Of a stretch of DNA of 64,000 nucleotides, positions 11,479 through 21,162 are shown one piece after another. How positions within the stretch are numbered: the stretch's first letter is position 1; each line of letters starts with the position of its first letter. Origin of the DNA: Pseudomonas sp. MH9.2 (GTDB lineage Bacteria > Pseudomonadota > Gammaproteobacteria > Pseudomonadales > Pseudomonadaceae); assembly GCF_034353875.1 (NCBI RefSeq), contig NZ_CP133784.1, positions 2,632,501 through 2,696,500 of the forward strand, in the 5' to 3' direction. Under the pieces are notes generated by a model. It did no database searches, had not been told where the DNA came from, and was given only the letters and a program-made list of their open reading frames with translations. Position numbers and translations under genes: made by a program.

Positions 11479-11685
11479 CGCCAAGACTCCACTGCTAAAA
11501 AAGGGTCGCCAGCTTAGCACAGGGCCACACTGTCACTGGATGCCCGGTTAAATGCCAAATCAAATTAAGTCCGTAGGAAATTTCCCAAAAAACAGCAAAC
11601 TCTCCTGATAAGCTGCGACAAATCACCCGCACGGCCGATACCTATAAGGATGCCGTGTGGCGCAGTACTTTTTCGGGATACATGC

Positions 11686-12330
11686 ATGGTTGCTATAACC
11701 CTTACACCCAAAATAAAAAACCTCGACAACCTTCTCGGCCATTGCCAGAAGCGCCGTTACTTAGCCAAACACACCATCATTTGCGCAGGTGATCGCTCTG
11801 AGTCGCTGTTCTTCATCATCAAAGGTTCTGTCACCATCCTGATCGAGAACGACGAGGGTCGGGAGATGATTGTCGCGTACCTGAATGCCGGCGATTTTTT
11901 TGGTGAGCTGGGCCTGTTTGACCGGATCGGGCACGAGGTAGAGCGTAGCGCCTGGGTTCGCACCAAAACCGAGTGCGAAGTGGCTGAGATCAGTTACAGC
12001 AAATTCCGTGAAGTCACACAGCAAGAACCGGATATCCTCTACGCCATCGGTAGCCAGATGGCTGACCGGTTGCGCAATACCACGCGAAAAGTCGGCGACC
12101 TGGCGTTTCTCGACGTCACTGGAAGGGTCGCACGCAGCCTGCTGGATCTGTGTAAGCAACCCGATGCCATGACCCACCCCGACGGGATGCAGATCAAGAT
12201 TACCCGCCAGGAAATCGGGCGCATTGTCGGATGTTCAAGGGAAATGGTCGGCCGCGTACTTAAGGCACTGCAAGAGCAGAACCTGGTGCATGTCAAAGGC
12301 AAAACCATGGTGGTGTTTGGTACGCGCTAA
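11686..12330 (+). CDS. vfr: cAMP-responsive transcriptional regulator Vfr (CRP family)
   Basis: Global activator of the CRP family. 214 aa from ATG 11686, the length of P. aeruginosa Vfr. Residues 1-130 form the cyclic nucleotide-binding domain (FFGELGLF, then [17 protein letters not shown] with the cAMP-contacting Arg-Ser); residues 135-214 carry the winged helix with recognition helix [13 protein letters not shown]. In pseudomonads Vfr controls catabolite, virulence and quorum genes. An in-frame ATG at 11650 exists, but MVAITLTPK is the conserved N-terminus. The 165-base upstream gap holds the shared promoter region with the divergent OsmC gene. Confidence 0.95.
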   Translation: MVAITLTPKIKNLDNLLGHCQKRRYLAKHTIICAGDRSESLFFIIKGSVTILIENDEGREMIVAYLNAGDFFGELGLFDRIGHEVERSAWVRTKTECEVAEISYSKFREVTQQEPDILYAIGSQMADRLRNTTRKVGDLAFLDVTGRVARSLLDLCKQPDAMTHPDGMQIKITRQEIGRIVGCSREMVGRVLKALQEQNLVHVKGKTMVVFGTR

Positions 12331-12344
12331 GCAAGCCGGGCAGC

Positions 12345-13040
12345 TCAAAATCCTGCAAGGATCTTTTGATAGCGCTCGGCTAGCCGGTCCAGCACATCAG
12401 CAGCCGGGAAGGCTTCATGCAGGGCAATGTGGCTGTGGGCGCGGACTCGTTGATCCTGCTCGCAGATCTGGTTGAAGCGGTTGACCGCAGCGACCATTTG
12501 CTCGCGCTCGTTATCCAGCAGCAGCGCGCCGTGGGCCAATACGACGGGGCGTTGCCCGCCCTGACTCTGCCGCCAACGCTGAGCCGTACCGACCATTTTC
12601 CGGCCGTCCAGGTTGACGTTGAAACGCCCGTCACAGAAGGCGCCGTCCACTTCCCCAAGTGAGGCAGCTCCGCCCAACTCGATCAGCACATCACAGATCG
12701 GCTGACACAGACGGTTATAGGCATTTTCGATCCGGTCGCGGTCATTGTCACCGCGCGGCTGGGCGTAAACCAATGCGATGTTGACCACCGCCGGTGATTG
12801 CGGGACCGGTTCGCCGCCGCTTTCACGCAGCAGTATTGGCCACCCGCTGACCGCCAATGCTTCGGTAGCCTGTTCAAAACCTGCGAGACGGCTCATCCGT
12901 CGCGGCATCACCAAGGCCCGATCAAGCGGTCGCCATAACAGCAAACCGTACTCGAACTCGCCGGCACACACAGCGGCGAGCAAATCCTGCTCGGCCTGCA
13001 GGCCTGCCTCGACGGATATATCGATGACTTTGTCTAACAT
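12345..13040 (-). CDS. Lipoate--protein ligase family protein
   Basis: 231 aa with a BPL/LplA-type catalytic fold. Family features: LLLWRPLDRALVMPRR near residue 35, RESGGEPVPQSPAVVNIAL (the RRxSGGGxVxH-like segment, here altered), and DGRKMVGTAQRWRQ with the catalytic-type lysine. It could be a lipoyl ligase or an octanoyl transferase; the altered motif makes the exact reaction unclear. It is convergent with vfr (14 bases between stops) and lies 38 bases upstream of the trpC stop on the same strand only by position, not as part of the trp operon order. Confidence 0.8.
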   Translation of the reverse strand: MLDKVIDISVEAGLQAEQDLLAAVCAGEFEYGLLLWRPLDRALVMPRRMSRLAGFEQATEALAVSGWPILLRESGGEPVPQSPAVVNIALVYAQPRGDNDRDRIENAYNRLCQPICDVLIELGGAASLGEVDGAFCDGRFNVNLDGRKMVGTAQRWRQSQGGQRPVVLAHGALLLDNEREQMVAAVNRFNQICEQDQRVRAHSHIALHEAFPAADVLDRLAERYQKILAGF

Positions 13041-13078
13041 GCTGGTTTCTCTGTAGGCGCTGCGTCAGGGCTATCCGC

Positions 13079-13903
13079 TTAATTACTGATCAATGGCCCA
13101 CGCTCAGGGAAGAACAAACGTTGCAGTTCAGCCCCTGGGTGTTGCTTGCGCATGAACGCTTCACCCACCAGAAATGAGTAGACCCCGCTGACTTCCATCA
13201 GCTCGACATCCGCGCGATTAAAAATGCCGCTTTCGGTGATGACCAAGCGATCACTCGGAATCTGCGGCAGCAGGTCCAGCGTCGTTTCCAGGTTGACGTC
13301 AAAGGTGTGCAGGTTACGGTTGTTGATGCCCACCAACGGCGTATCCAGTGTTTTGAGGGCGCGTTCCAACTCAGCGGCATCATGCACTTCGACCAGCACA
13401 TCGAGGCCCACGCTTTTGGCGACGGCAGCCAGCTCGGCCATCTTCGAATCGTCCAGCGCGGAAACGATCAGCAACACGCAGTCGGCGCCTAATGCGCGGG
13501 CTTCGACGATCTGATACGGATCGATCATGAAGTCTTTACGAATCACCGGCAGACTGCAGGCGGCACGCGCCTGTTGCAGGTAAGCATCGGCACCTTGAAA
13601 GAAATCAATGTCGGTCAGAACAGACAGACAGGTTGCCCCACCTGCTTGATAACTTTTGGCGATGTCAGCAGGGACAAAGTTTTCCCGGATCACGCCTTTG
13701 CTCGGCGATGCTTTTTTGATTTCGGCGATGACCGCAGGGTGCTTGCTCTTGGCCTGCTTGATCAATGCCTTGGCAAAACCGCGTGGCGCGTCGGCCAGTG
13801 CCGCTTGGCGCTCGAGCTCGGCAAGACTCACCATGGCACTGCGGGCAGCGACCTCCTCAACCTTGCGGGCGAGAATTTTTTCCAGAACCGTCGGCACACT
13901 CAT
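13079..13903 (-). CDS. trpC: Indole-3-glycerol phosphate synthase
   Basis: Fourth step of tryptophan synthesis; monofunctional enzyme (274 aa, not fused to TrpF). The N-terminus [19 protein letters not shown], the segment [11 protein letters not shown] with the catalytic lysine, and [10 protein letters not shown] are characteristic. Its start overlaps the trpD stop by four bases (ATGA), so it is translationally coupled in the trpGDC operon. Confidence 0.96.
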   Translation of the reverse strand: MSVPTVLEKILARKVEEVAARSAMVSLAELERQAALADAPRGFAKALIKQAKSKHPAVIAEIKKASPSKGVIRENFVPADIAKSYQAGGATCLSVLTDIDFFQGADAYLQQARAACSLPVIRKDFMIDPYQIVEARALGADCVLLIVSALDDSKMAELAAVAKSVGLDVLVEVHDAAELERALKTLDTPLVGINNRNLHTFDVNLETTLDLLPQIPSDRLVITESGIFNRADVELMEVSGVYSFLVGEAFMRKQHPGAELQRLFFPERGPLISN

Positions 13904-14949
13904 CCTTCATTCTCCTGCTTGAATACCGCGGTAAAGGCACCCAACTCTTCCAGTTTTTCCCGGGCAAGGCCGGTGTGCAGCGCATCGTGGGCCAGTGCAA
14001 CGCCCTCTTTCAGCGTAGACGCATGATCAGCAGCATAGAGTGCTGCGCCCGCATTGAGCACGATCATTTCGGCCGCTTTCTGCCCGTTTTCGGTCTTGCG
14101 TCGCCCCAAGGCATCGCGGATCAACTCCAGCGATGCAGCAGGGCTTTCCACGGCCAGGCCGATCAGGCTCTGGCTTTTTATCCCCACATCTTCCGGCTGT
14201 ACCCAGTATTCAGTCACTTCGCCATTTTTCAGCTCGGCCACGAAGGTCGGTGCCGCGAGGCTGAACTCGTCCAGACCATCCTGGGAGTGCACCACCAATA
14301 CGTGCTTGCTTCCGAGACGAAGCAAGACTTCGGCCAACGGCCGGCACAGCGCCTGACTGAACACCCCTACCACCTGATGGCGGACGCCAGCCGGATTCGT
14401 AAGCGGGCCAAGCATATTAAACAGGGTGCGCAATCCAAGGTCGCGACGCGGACCAGCGGCGTATTTCATTGCGCCGTGGTGGGACTGGGCAAACATGAAG
14501 CCGATGCCCACGCTTTCGATACAGCGGGCCACCTGCACAGGCGTCAGGTTCAAATAGATACCCGCCGCCTCAAGCAGATCGGCGCTGCCACTTTTGCCGG
14601 ACACAGCCCGATTACCGTGCTTGGCAACCGTGCAACCAGCCGCCGCGACCACAAAGGACGATGCTGTGGAGACGTTAAAAATATTTGCGCCATCGCCGCC
14701 CGTGCCAACCACGTCGACCACGCCGTCGAGGGACTTGAGTTCGACTTTGCTGGCCAACTCACGCATGACCGAAACAGCACCGACGATTTCATCAATGCTT
14801 TCGCTTTTCATGCGCATGGCCATCATGAAGGCGCCTATCTGCGCTTCTGTGCACTGACCTGTCATGATTTCGCGCATGACGTCGCGCATTTCCTCGGTGC
14901 TCAAATCAAGCTGGTTGACGATGCGAGCCAGCGCGCCTTTGATATCCAT
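13900..14949 (-). CDS. trpD: Anthranilate phosphoribosyltransferase
   Basis: Transfers phosphoribosyl from PRPP to anthranilate. 349 aa from ATG 14949 ([16 protein letters not shown]); an ATG two codons earlier is possible. The PRPP site [15 protein letters not shown] and [21 protein letters not shown] are intact. It starts 21 bases after the trpG stop and overlaps trpC by 4 bases. Confidence 0.96.
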   Translation of the reverse strand: MDIKGALARIVNQLDLSTEEMRDVMREIMTGQCTEAQIGAFMMAMRMKSESIDEIVGAVSVMRELASKVELKSLDGVVDVVGTGGDGANIFNVSTASSFVVAAAGCTVAKHGNRAVSGKSGSADLLEAAGIYLNLTPVQVARCIESVGIGFMFAQSHHGAMKYAAGPRRDLGLRTLFNMLGPLTNPAGVRHQVVGVFSQALCRPLAEVLLRLGSKHVLVVHSQDGLDEFSLAAPTFVAELKNGEVTEYWVQPEDVGIKSQSLIGLAVESPAASLELIRDALGRRKTENGQKAAEMIVLNAGAALYAADHASTLKEGVALAHDALHTGLAREKLEELGAFTAVFKQENEG

Positions 14950-14970
14950 AGCCATAACCTTGAAAGCCCC

Positions 14971-15570
14971 TTAACCCTGACGGCTGCCGCCAGTTTGCTT
15001 GAGGAAGTTGGCGAACAGCTCATGTCCCTGCTCGGTAAGAATCGACTCAGGGTGAAATTGCACCCCCTCGATATTTAGCGTTTTGTGCCGCAGGCCCATG
15101 ATTTCATCGACCGAACCGTCTTCAAGCTCAGTCCAGGCGGTCAACTCCAGGCAATCGGGCAGGGTTTCGAGCTTGACGACCAGAGAATGATAACGGGTGA
15201 CCGTCAACGGATGATTCAAGCCTTCGAATACGCCAAGGTCTTCATGAATCACCGGACTGGTCTTGCCATGCATCACTTGCCGCGCCCGCACTACATCGCC
15301 CCCAAATGCCTGACCAATAGACTGATGGCCCAGGCACACGCCCAGAATCGGCAACTTACCGGCGAAGTGCTTGATCACCTCCAGCGATACGCCTGCTTCA
15401 GTCGGGGTGCATGGGCCAGGGGAAATCACGATGCGCTCGGGGTTCAGGGCTTCGATCTCGGCAATGCTCAGCTCGTCGTTGCGGATCACTTTGACCTCGG
15501 CACCCAACTCACCCAAATATTGCACGACGTTATAAGTAAAGGAGTCGTAGTTATCAATCATCAGCAACAT
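14971..15570 (-). CDS. trpG: Anthranilate synthase glutamine amidotransferase subunit
   Basis: Class I glutamine amidotransferase that supplies ammonia to TrpE, and possibly to PabB. 199 aa. The triad is visible: Cys in [15 protein letters not shown], and His/Glu in [13 protein letters not shown]. First gene of the trpGDC operon; trpE lies 4 kb away on the same strand. The leader region upstream holds a Trp-codon peptide and promoter, described separately. Confidence 0.96.
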   Translation of the reverse strand: MLLMIDNYDSFTYNVVQYLGELGAEVKVIRNDELSIAEIEALNPERIVISPGPCTPTEAGVSLEVIKHFAGKLPILGVCLGHQSIGQAFGGDVVRARQVMHGKTSPVIHEDLGVFEGLNHPLTVTRYHSLVVKLETLPDCLELTAWTELEDGSVDEIMGLRHKTLNIEGVQFHPESILTEQGHELFANFLKQTGGSRQG

Positions 15571-15709
15571 GTATTTAACCTCTTGAAATTACTGACTTTT
15601 AAAGCCGCCCTTGGATATTGCTCGCTTGTCGGACGCACACTGTCTGGTCACTGGGATTCATCCAGCTCAGGCACTCTGACAAGTCAATCGAAGGGCATAT
15701 CGGTACAGG

Positions 15710-15723
15710 TCCGGCTGGCCGGA
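15710..15723 (-). promoter_or_regulatory. GC-rich hairpin after the trpG leader peptide
   Basis: Perfect 6-bp stem TCCGGC / GCCGGA with a two-base loop, 11 bases after the leader stop codon. A nearly identical arrangement follows gph ahead of trpE. I do not see a U-run directly after it, so it may be an antiterminator or pause element rather than the terminator itself. Confidence 0.5.
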
Positions 15724-15734
15724 AGGGAGAACAG

Positions 15735-15818
15735 TCAGGCGCGCCAACGCCAACGGCCGAGAGCCTTGATAACGCGCACAAAAAGTTTGCTGAGGATTAA
15801 CACTGGGGGAGGTCTCAT
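15735..15818 (-). CDS. Candidate trpGDC leader peptide with paired Trp codons
   Basis: A 27-codon frame from ATG 15818 (or 14 codons from GTG 15779), ending ...VIKALGRWRWRA with Trp codons at positions 4 and 6 from the end. The 17-residue tail matches the end of Gph (13 of 17 residues the same), and Gph ends directly upstream of trpE. It starts about 8 bases after the inferred transcription start and lies 164 bases before trpG. No strong ribosome site precedes either start. Attenuation of trpE and trpGDC has been described in P. putida; that this frame is the leader is my inference. Confidence 0.6.
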   Translation of the reverse strand: MRPPPVLILSKLFVRVIKALGRWRWRA

Positions 15819-15832
15819 GTATACGTTTGGGC

Positions 15833-15861
15833 ACAGTAGCCTACCCACGCACACGGTGCAA
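15833..15861 (-). promoter_or_regulatory. Candidate sigma-70 promoter of the trpGDC leader
   Basis: On the minus strand TTGCAC (15856-15861), 17 bases, TACTGT (15833-15838). Predicted start is near 15826, just before the leader peptide. The rest of the 333-base gap 15571-15903 holds the leader peptide, its hairpin, and about 140 bases of transcript before trpG with no further recognised element. Confidence 0.55.
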
Positions 15862-15903
15862 TATCGAGCCCTCCCCACGCTGCCATCTCATGCGCTGAAC
15901 GTG

Positions 15904-17226
15904 TTACTGGCTGCCTTCGACATCTTCCAGACTGAACGTTTCAGTGTTGTCATTGTAGGAGAAAATTTCTGCGTATCGCCCCCAACTGATCACACTCTCC
16001 AGTGTTTCCTCCACAAAGGACCCACTGAGCGAATCTTCCAGTTCCTGCTCGAAGCGTACACGTGGCGCCCAGTGCCCGTGCCGTTCCTGCAATACCTGGC
16101 GGATACGTGCGGCCAATGGCACATGTTTGACCAGATGCTCGGCAAAAATGGTTTTTCGCTCCTGGGTGCCGTACTCGGCGAATAACTTGCCAGCCTCTGT
16201 GAGCGTGATTTCAGCGCCCTTGAGCTCAGCAAACCCCAGATGCTCCAGCATCTCTGCCACCGGGAACAAATCGTCGACTTCCAGCAATAGCCGTTCTGAA
16301 ACATTCGGCAAACCGGCATGCCCATGATAGGGCTCGGCCGCCAACGCTTCGATCAGGCCCGCCATCAGGTTGGTGGAGACATCCGGCAGCGGACTGCCCA
16401 TTTGCAGTTCGGCCTTGCCGGTGCTGGCATCAGCACTGCGCCGGTTGGTCATCAACGCATAAATATCATCAACCATCTTGCGAAAGGTTGGATCCAGCCG
16501 ATTGCGCGGGTGAACGAACGGCACTTTGATTTCCGCCACGACCCGCCCAGGATTTGACGACAAGACCAGAACACGGTCGCACATCAATACCGCTTCTTCG
16601 ATGTTGTGAGTCACGATCAAGATGGATTTTATCGGCAGTTGTTTCCCGCTCCACAGATCCAGCAAATCGCTTCGCAGTGTTTCTGCCGTCAATACATCCA
16701 GGGCAGAGAAAGGCTCGTCCATCAATAACAAGGTTGGGTTGACCACCAGGCCTCGGGCAAAGCCCACGCGTTGACGCATCCCGCCAGACAATTCGCGCGG
16801 ATAGGCGTTCTCGAACCCATCAAGACCGATCAGGTCGATTGCATCCAGCGCACGCTTACGTGCTGCCTTGGGCTCTACCTGCAGGGCTTGAAGACCTGCC
16901 TCTACGTTTTCAAGTACGGTCAGCCATGGAAACAGCGCAAAGGTTTGAAAAACCATGGCCACACCTTCGGCGGGGCCCGTCAACAAGGAGCCGTTGTATC
17001 GAACCTCGCCAGACGAGGGTTGTATCAGGCCGGCGATGATGCGCAGCAGCGTCGACTTGCCCGACCCGGAGCGGCCCAGCATGCCCACAATTTCGCCTTC
17101 GCGTAGCGTCAGATCGACACCACTGAGAACCTGTAACTCATCCTTGCCCTTGCCAAAAGCCCGGCTCACATCATTGAGCGAGTAAATTTCGGGGGCGGCG
17201 CTAGCCTGCTCGGTATAGGTATTCAT
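15904..17226 (-). CDS. ABC transporter ATP-binding protein with AAA-associated C-terminal domain
   Basis: 440 aa. Residues about 15-260 form the nucleotide-binding domain of the nitrate/sulfonate/taurine type: Walker A GRSGSGKST, signature LSGGMRQRV, Walker B LLLMDEPFSALD, H-loop in VTHN. The C-terminal 150 residues (LEHLGFAELKGAEITLTEAGKLFAEYG) are the winged-helix-like AAA-associated domain found on a subset of such ATPases. ATG 17226 has AGGAG 8 bases upstream. The permease gene ends 14 bases before. Substrate unknown. Confidence 0.88.
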   Translation of the reverse strand: MNTYTEQASAAPEIYSLNDVSRAFGKGKDELQVLSGVDLTLREGEIVGMLGRSGSGKSTLLRIIAGLIQPSSGEVRYNGSLLTGPAEGVAMVFQTFALFPWLTVLENVEAGLQALQVEPKAARKRALDAIDLIGLDGFENAYPRELSGGMRQRVGFARGLVVNPTLLLMDEPFSALDVLTAETLRSDLLDLWSGKQLPIKSILIVTHNIEEAVLMCDRVLVLSSNPGRVVAEIKVPFVHPRNRLDPTFRKMVDDIYALMTNRRSADASTGKAELQMGSPLPDVSTNLMAGLIEALAAEPYHGHAGLPNVSERLLLEVDDLFPVAEMLEHLGFAELKGAEITLTEAGKLFAEYGTQERKTIFAEHLVKHVPLAARIRQVLQERHGHWAPRVRFEQELEDSLSGSFVEETLESVISWGRYAEIFSYNDNTETFSLEDVEGSQ

Positions 17227-17240
17227 AACATCGACTCCTG

Positions 17241-18983
17241 TTAATTCAGGCGGAGTTTGTTTTCGGCAATGGCGTACATCGGCCGCCATACCAAGCGATT
17301 GAAAGCCACGACAAAGAGCGACATCACCACCACGCCGAGCGTGATTTTCGGAAAGTCACCGGCCGCAGTGGTCTGGGCAATGTAGGCGCCCAATCCATGC
17401 GCCACTACCTTGTCTTGTCCCCATGAAACGAATTCGGAAACGATACTGGCATTCCACGCCCCGCCCGAAGCAGTGATCGCCCCGGTTACGTAATACGGGA
17501 AAATGCCTGGCAGCATTACCTTGCGCCACCATAACCAGCCGCGGATGCGAAAATTGGCTGCAGCTTCCTTGAAGTCATTCGGGAAGGCACTGGCACCGGC
17601 AATTACGTTGAACAGGATGTACCACTGTGTACCCAGCACAATCAGCGGACTCAACCAGATATCGGGGTTTAACTGATAGCGCAAAATGACGATGACAAAC
17701 ACTGGAAACAATAAGTTTGCAGGGAAGGCAGCCAGGAACTGGGCTAACGGCTGGATTTTTTCCGCGAGGCGCGGACGTAAACCAATCATCACGCCAAGTG
17801 GCACCCAGATGACTGATGCGACGGCAATGAGCAGAATGACCCGCAACAGGGTAATCAGACCCAACCCGAGCACATGCCCGACCTCTGCAAGTGTCACCTC
17901 GCTGCTAACGTAACCCGCGATCCGGTACAGGATGTACAGCGTGAGCACCGCAATCACTCCCCCCCACACCCAGTCGATAGCCCGTGAGATGGCGGGATCA
18001 GGGGGTGTCGCCACGGTTTTCGATCGAGGCAAGCTCAGGCGCATATGGCCAATGCGGGTCATGGCCCGGGCAAAAGGCCGCAACAGGCGTTGAATAACCC
18101 GGGTCCGCTGAATCAGGTTCAGCACCCAGGATTCAGGCGCGCCAGCTTGGGAGGCGGTGTCTTCCATACGGAATTTGTCGGCCCATGCCACCAACGGCCG
18201 AAACAGGAACTGGTCATAGAGAAGGATGACCGCAATCATCGCCAGGATGACGTAGCCCACCGCATGCAGGTCGCGTTGTTCGATGGCAACCGCCAGATAG
18301 GAGCCTACACCTGGCAGCGTGATGGTCTTGTCGCCCACGGTGATGGCTTCCGAGGCAACCACAAAAAACCAGCCCCCGGACATGCTCATCATCATGTTCC
18401 AGACTAGCCCTGGTATGGCAAACGGAACGTCCAGCTTCCAGAATTTTTGCCAACCGGAAAGCTGTAGATTGCTGGACACCTCCACCAAGTCACTAGGCAG
18501 CATGCGCAGTGACTGATAGAAGCTGAACGTCATGTTCCAGGCCTGGCTGGTGAAGATGGCAAAAATGGCAGCGCATTCAGCGCCCAGTACGCGGCCTGGA
18601 AACAGCAACAGGAAAAACGTTACCGTAAACGAGATGTAGCCCAGAACGGGCACCGATTGCAGGATATCCAGCACCGGCACCAACAGCTTCTCTGCCCGCC
18701 GACTTTTGGCAGCCAACGTACCGTAAACCAGCGTAAATATCAGGGACGCAACCATCGCTGCAAGCATGCGCAATGTGGTGCGTACCGCATATTCGGGCAG
18801 GTTACCCGGATCAAGCGAAATAGCCTCGCTCTGCAAGGTTGAAATCGGTGCCCAGGTCTGTTGTGCGCCAATCGAAAAAAACAGCAAAAAACCGATAACC
18901 AACGGCATGGCTACCAGATCCCAACGGTTGGGAAGCAGCCGCTTTGCGGTTACCGGGATGTAATGACGGAATACCTTATTCAT
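17241..18983 (-). CDS. ABC transporter permease, two fused membrane domains
   Basis: 580 aa, about twice the normal length. Two BPD-type permease domains are visible: residues about 65-275 with the EAA-like loop around DLVEVSSNLQLSGWQKFWKLDVP, and about 370-575 with the second loop AFPNDFKEAAANFRIRGWLWWRKVMLP. So one polypeptide supplies the whole membrane channel. The start is ambiguous: ATG 18983 or GTG 18989, the latter with GGAA a few bases upstream. No substrate-binding protein gene is adjacent, so the binding partner must be encoded elsewhere. The pair fills the trpE-trpG interval. Confidence 0.87.
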   Translation of the reverse strand: MNKVFRHYIPVTAKRLLPNRWDLVAMPLVIGFLLFFSIGAQQTWAPISTLQSEAISLDPGNLPEYAVRTTLRMLAAMVASLIFTLVYGTLAAKSRRAEKLLVPVLDILQSVPVLGYISFTVTFFLLLFPGRVLGAECAAIFAIFTSQAWNMTFSFYQSLRMLPSDLVEVSSNLQLSGWQKFWKLDVPFAIPGLVWNMMMSMSGGWFFVVASEAITVGDKTITLPGVGSYLAVAIEQRDLHAVGYVILAMIAVILLYDQFLFRPLVAWADKFRMEDTASQAGAPESWVLNLIQRTRVIQRLLRPFARAMTRIGHMRLSLPRSKTVATPPDPAISRAIDWVWGGVIAVLTLYILYRIAGYVSSEVTLAEVGHVLGLGLITLLRVILLIAVASVIWVPLGVMIGLRPRLAEKIQPLAQFLAAFPANLLFPVFVIVILRYQLNPDIWLSPLIVLGTQWYILFNVIAGASAFPNDFKEAAANFRIRGWLWWRKVMLPGIFPYYVTGAITASGGAWNASIVSEFVSWGQDKVVAHGLGAYIAQTTAAGDFPKITLGVVVMSLFVVAFNRLVWRPMYAIAENKLRLN

Positions 18984-19177
18984 GTTCACTGATTCCAGCA
19001 GCTATCTGAGCATGGTCCCTGACCACAAGGTCAGTGTCTTCCAGAGCGCAGCATCCGAAACTGCGCAACAGGCAGTCACAGCACACTCTAATGAGGGGAA
19101 ACGAAACAACTGAGAGAGGCCACGCAAGCGAACGCTACACGGTAGATGCAGGGAAGGTGGCCAAGTCATTCAGTGAT

Positions 19178-19261
19178 TCAGACCGCTGAATAATCCCGCG
19201 CACCCATTACATTCCGTTTGGCGTCCCACTGCGTGACCCACCGAGAATGGGCAGGATCCAT
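19178..19261 (-). CDS. Candidate 27-aa small ORF in the permease leader
   Basis: ATG 19261 has a strong ribosome site (AAGGAG, 8 bases upstream) and a 27-codon frame, N-terminus MDPAHSRWVTQWDAKR, ending ARDYSAV. It lies between the putative -10 at 19363 and the permease start at 18983. I do not recognise it. It could be a leader peptide, a real small protein, or the start of a decayed gene; the good ribosome site is the only evidence. Confidence 0.35.
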   Translation of the reverse strand: MDPAHSRWVTQWDAKRNVMGARDYSAV

Positions 19262-19362
19262 GGCTGGAGTCTCCTTGCGCGGGTTTAAGATTGGCATTCG
19301 GGAGGAATAGCGAAATGGCACCCTAGGGGTGACGCCATCAAGACAAGACTTTTCCGCGGCGG

Positions 19363-19368
19363 ATTATA
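19363..19368 (-). promoter_or_regulatory. Candidate -10 box for the ABC permease operon
   Basis: TATAAT on the minus strand within GCGTATAATCC. No good -35 hexamer is seen at 17-18 bases (GCGCAA/CGCAAT), so an activator or a weak promoter is possible. Confidence 0.3.
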
Positions 19369-19634
19369 CGCATCAAAATGTTACAATTGCGCACAGCCAA
19401 CGTAACTTTTGGTGCGTTAACAGCCCTGCTCTACGCAGAGTTTTTTGTTAAGGCATAACCCTACAGTGATTATCTGGTTTCCCGCCGCCGCGCCATCCAT
19501 ACAAAGCTGACGAGGCATGGCAGTCTACCTGGGCGAACAGTGCGTTATCACGCGTGCAAAGCACCATTGGCCAGCTTACGAAGCGAGATTGCTCACGAGC
19601 ACGAAGACGGTGTGTTTGACACACCGCCCTCACC

Positions 19635-21116
19635 TCAGGAAAGCGGTTCTTGCTCAGCCAGCGCCACCGCACGGAACATGGCGCGGCGCTTGTTCAGGGT
19701 CTCTTCCCATTCCAGCGCGGGCACAGAGTCAGCGACGATACCGCCACCGGCCTGCACGTGCAGCTCACCGTTCTTGATCACTGCGGTACGGATCGCAATC
19801 GCGGTGTCCATGTTGCCGTTCCAGGCCAGGTACCCCACTGCGCCACCATAGACACCACGCTTGACCGGTTCCAGCTCGTCAATAATTTCCATGGCGCGGA
19901 TTTTCGGCGCGCCAGACAAAGTGCCCGCCGGCAGAATCGCACGCAGGGCATCCATCGCCGTCAGGCCGCTTTTCAACTGGCCAGTGACGTTGGAAACAAT
20001 GTGCATCACGTTAGAGTAACGCTCGATGACCATTTTTTCCGTGAGTTTGACCGAGCCGATTTCAGACACGCGACCGGTGTCGTTGCGCCCCAGATCGATC
20101 AACATCAAGTGCTCGGCGACCTCTTTGTGATCGGAAAGCAGGTCTTTTTCCAGCGCCAGATCTTCTTCTTCGTTTGCGCCGCGCGGACGGGTACCGGCAA
20201 TCGGGCGCACGGTGATCAGGTTGTCTTCGACCCGCACCAATACTTCCGGCGAACTGCCCACGACATGGAAGTCGCCAAAGTTGAAGAAATACATATAAGG
20301 CGTCGGGTTGAAACAACGCAGCGCACGGTACAAGTCGATGGGGGCGGCCTTGAAGTCGATCGACATGCGTTGCGACGGAACGACCTGCATCACGTCACCG
20401 GCAAGGATGTACTCCTTGATGGTGTCCACTGCGCGCTCGTAATCGTCTTGAGTGAAACTGGAGCGGAATATCGGATCAGGCGCCTGCGGCCGGGTCAGAT
20501 CAAGACCGCGACGTGGGGTAATCGGCTGACGAAGTTTTCCCATCAGCTCGTCCAGACGCGCCAGGCCACTTTCGTAGGCGCCGGCTTCAGCCGGGTCGAC
20601 CAGCACGATCGCGTGCATCTTGCCGGCGAGGTTGTCGAACACCACCACCGCATCCGACACCATCAGCAGGATATCCGGCACGCCCAGCGGGTCCGGGTTC
20701 GGACATTTACCCAGGCGCTTCTCGACATAACGCACGCAGTCGTAACCGAAGTAACCCACCAGCCCGCCGTTGAAACGCGGTAACCCGGCAATGGTCGGCA
20801 CGTTGTAGCGCGCCTTGAATTCTTCGACGAACGCCAACGGGTCTTCCGACTCCAGGCGCTCGATCTCGACGCCGTCCCGGGTCACGCTGATCTGCTGTTC
20901 GTGAACACGCATCACGGTGCGGCATGGCAGGCCAATGATCGAGTAGCGGCCCCATTTCTCGCCGCCCTGCACCGACTCCAGCAAATAAGAGTTCGGCTGG
21001 TCGGCCAGTTTCAGGTAGATCGACAGCGGTGTGTCGAAGTCGGCAAGGGTTTCGTAGGCAAGCGGGATACGGTTGTAACCGGCAGCAGCCAAACGCAGAA
21101 ATTCTTCGCGGGTCAT
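19635..21116 (-). CDS. trpE: Anthranilate synthase component I
   Basis: Converts chorismate and ammonia (from TrpG) to anthranilate. 493 aa, full length. The feedback site for tryptophan near the N-terminus ([21 protein letters not shown], with the LLES motif) is present, as are the catalytic segments [12 protein letters not shown] and [14 protein letters not shown] and the C-terminal [19 protein letters not shown]. The gene begins 70 bases after the gph stop on the same strand; the intervening hairpin and gph 3' end may form a Trp attenuator. Confidence 0.97.
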   Translation of the reverse strand: MTREEFLRLAAAGYNRIPLAYETLADFDTPLSIYLKLADQPNSYLLESVQGGEKWGRYSIIGLPCRTVMRVHEQQISVTRDGVEIERLESEDPLAFVEEFKARYNVPTIAGLPRFNGGLVGYFGYDCVRYVEKRLGKCPNPDPLGVPDILLMVSDAVVVFDNLAGKMHAIVLVDPAEAGAYESGLARLDELMGKLRQPITPRRGLDLTRPQAPDPIFRSSFTQDDYERAVDTIKEYILAGDVMQVVPSQRMSIDFKAAPIDLYRALRCFNPTPYMYFFNFGDFHVVGSSPEVLVRVEDNLITVRPIAGTRPRGANEEEDLALEKDLLSDHKEVAEHLMLIDLGRNDTGRVSEIGSVKLTEKMVIERYSNVMHIVSNVTGQLKSGLTAMDALRAILPAGTLSGAPKIRAMEIIDELEPVKRGVYGGAVGYLAWNGNMDTAIAIRTAVIKNGELHVQAGGGIVADSVPALEWEETLNKRRAMFRAVALAEQEPLS

Positions 21117-21162
21117 GATCAGCCTCGTGGCTTGAGGGTAAAACGGTCAGGTATGCAAACGC

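Larger units (their letters stand above)
18990..19634. other. 645-base interval upstream of the ABC permease, after trpE
   Basis: Non-coding apart from one short candidate frame. On the minus strand there is a -10 like TATAAT at 19363-19368, which would give the permease an mRNA leader of about 370 bases. A hairpin CGGTGTG / CACACCG (19608-19626) lies 9 bases after the trpE stop and may end the trpE transcript, though no T-run follows. I see no pyocin or phage remnant in this interval. Confidence 0.5.

Noticed and set aside
13765..15078. 437-codon plus-strand frame over trpC/trpD
   Set aside because: Antisense shadow of two well-supported enzymes; composition (His/Gln/Arg-rich) is typical of a reverse-frame artefact.
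15816..16185. Plus-strand frame with a good GGGGGAGG ribosome site before ATG 15816
   Set aside because: Most of it is antisense to the conserved C-terminal domain of the ABC ATPase, the predicted protein looks like no family, and the GGGGGAGG is the complement of the trp leader.
19425..19448. CTCTACGCAGAG followed by TTTTTT as a terminator
   Set aside because: Stem of only four base pairs and no gene on the plus strand ends there.
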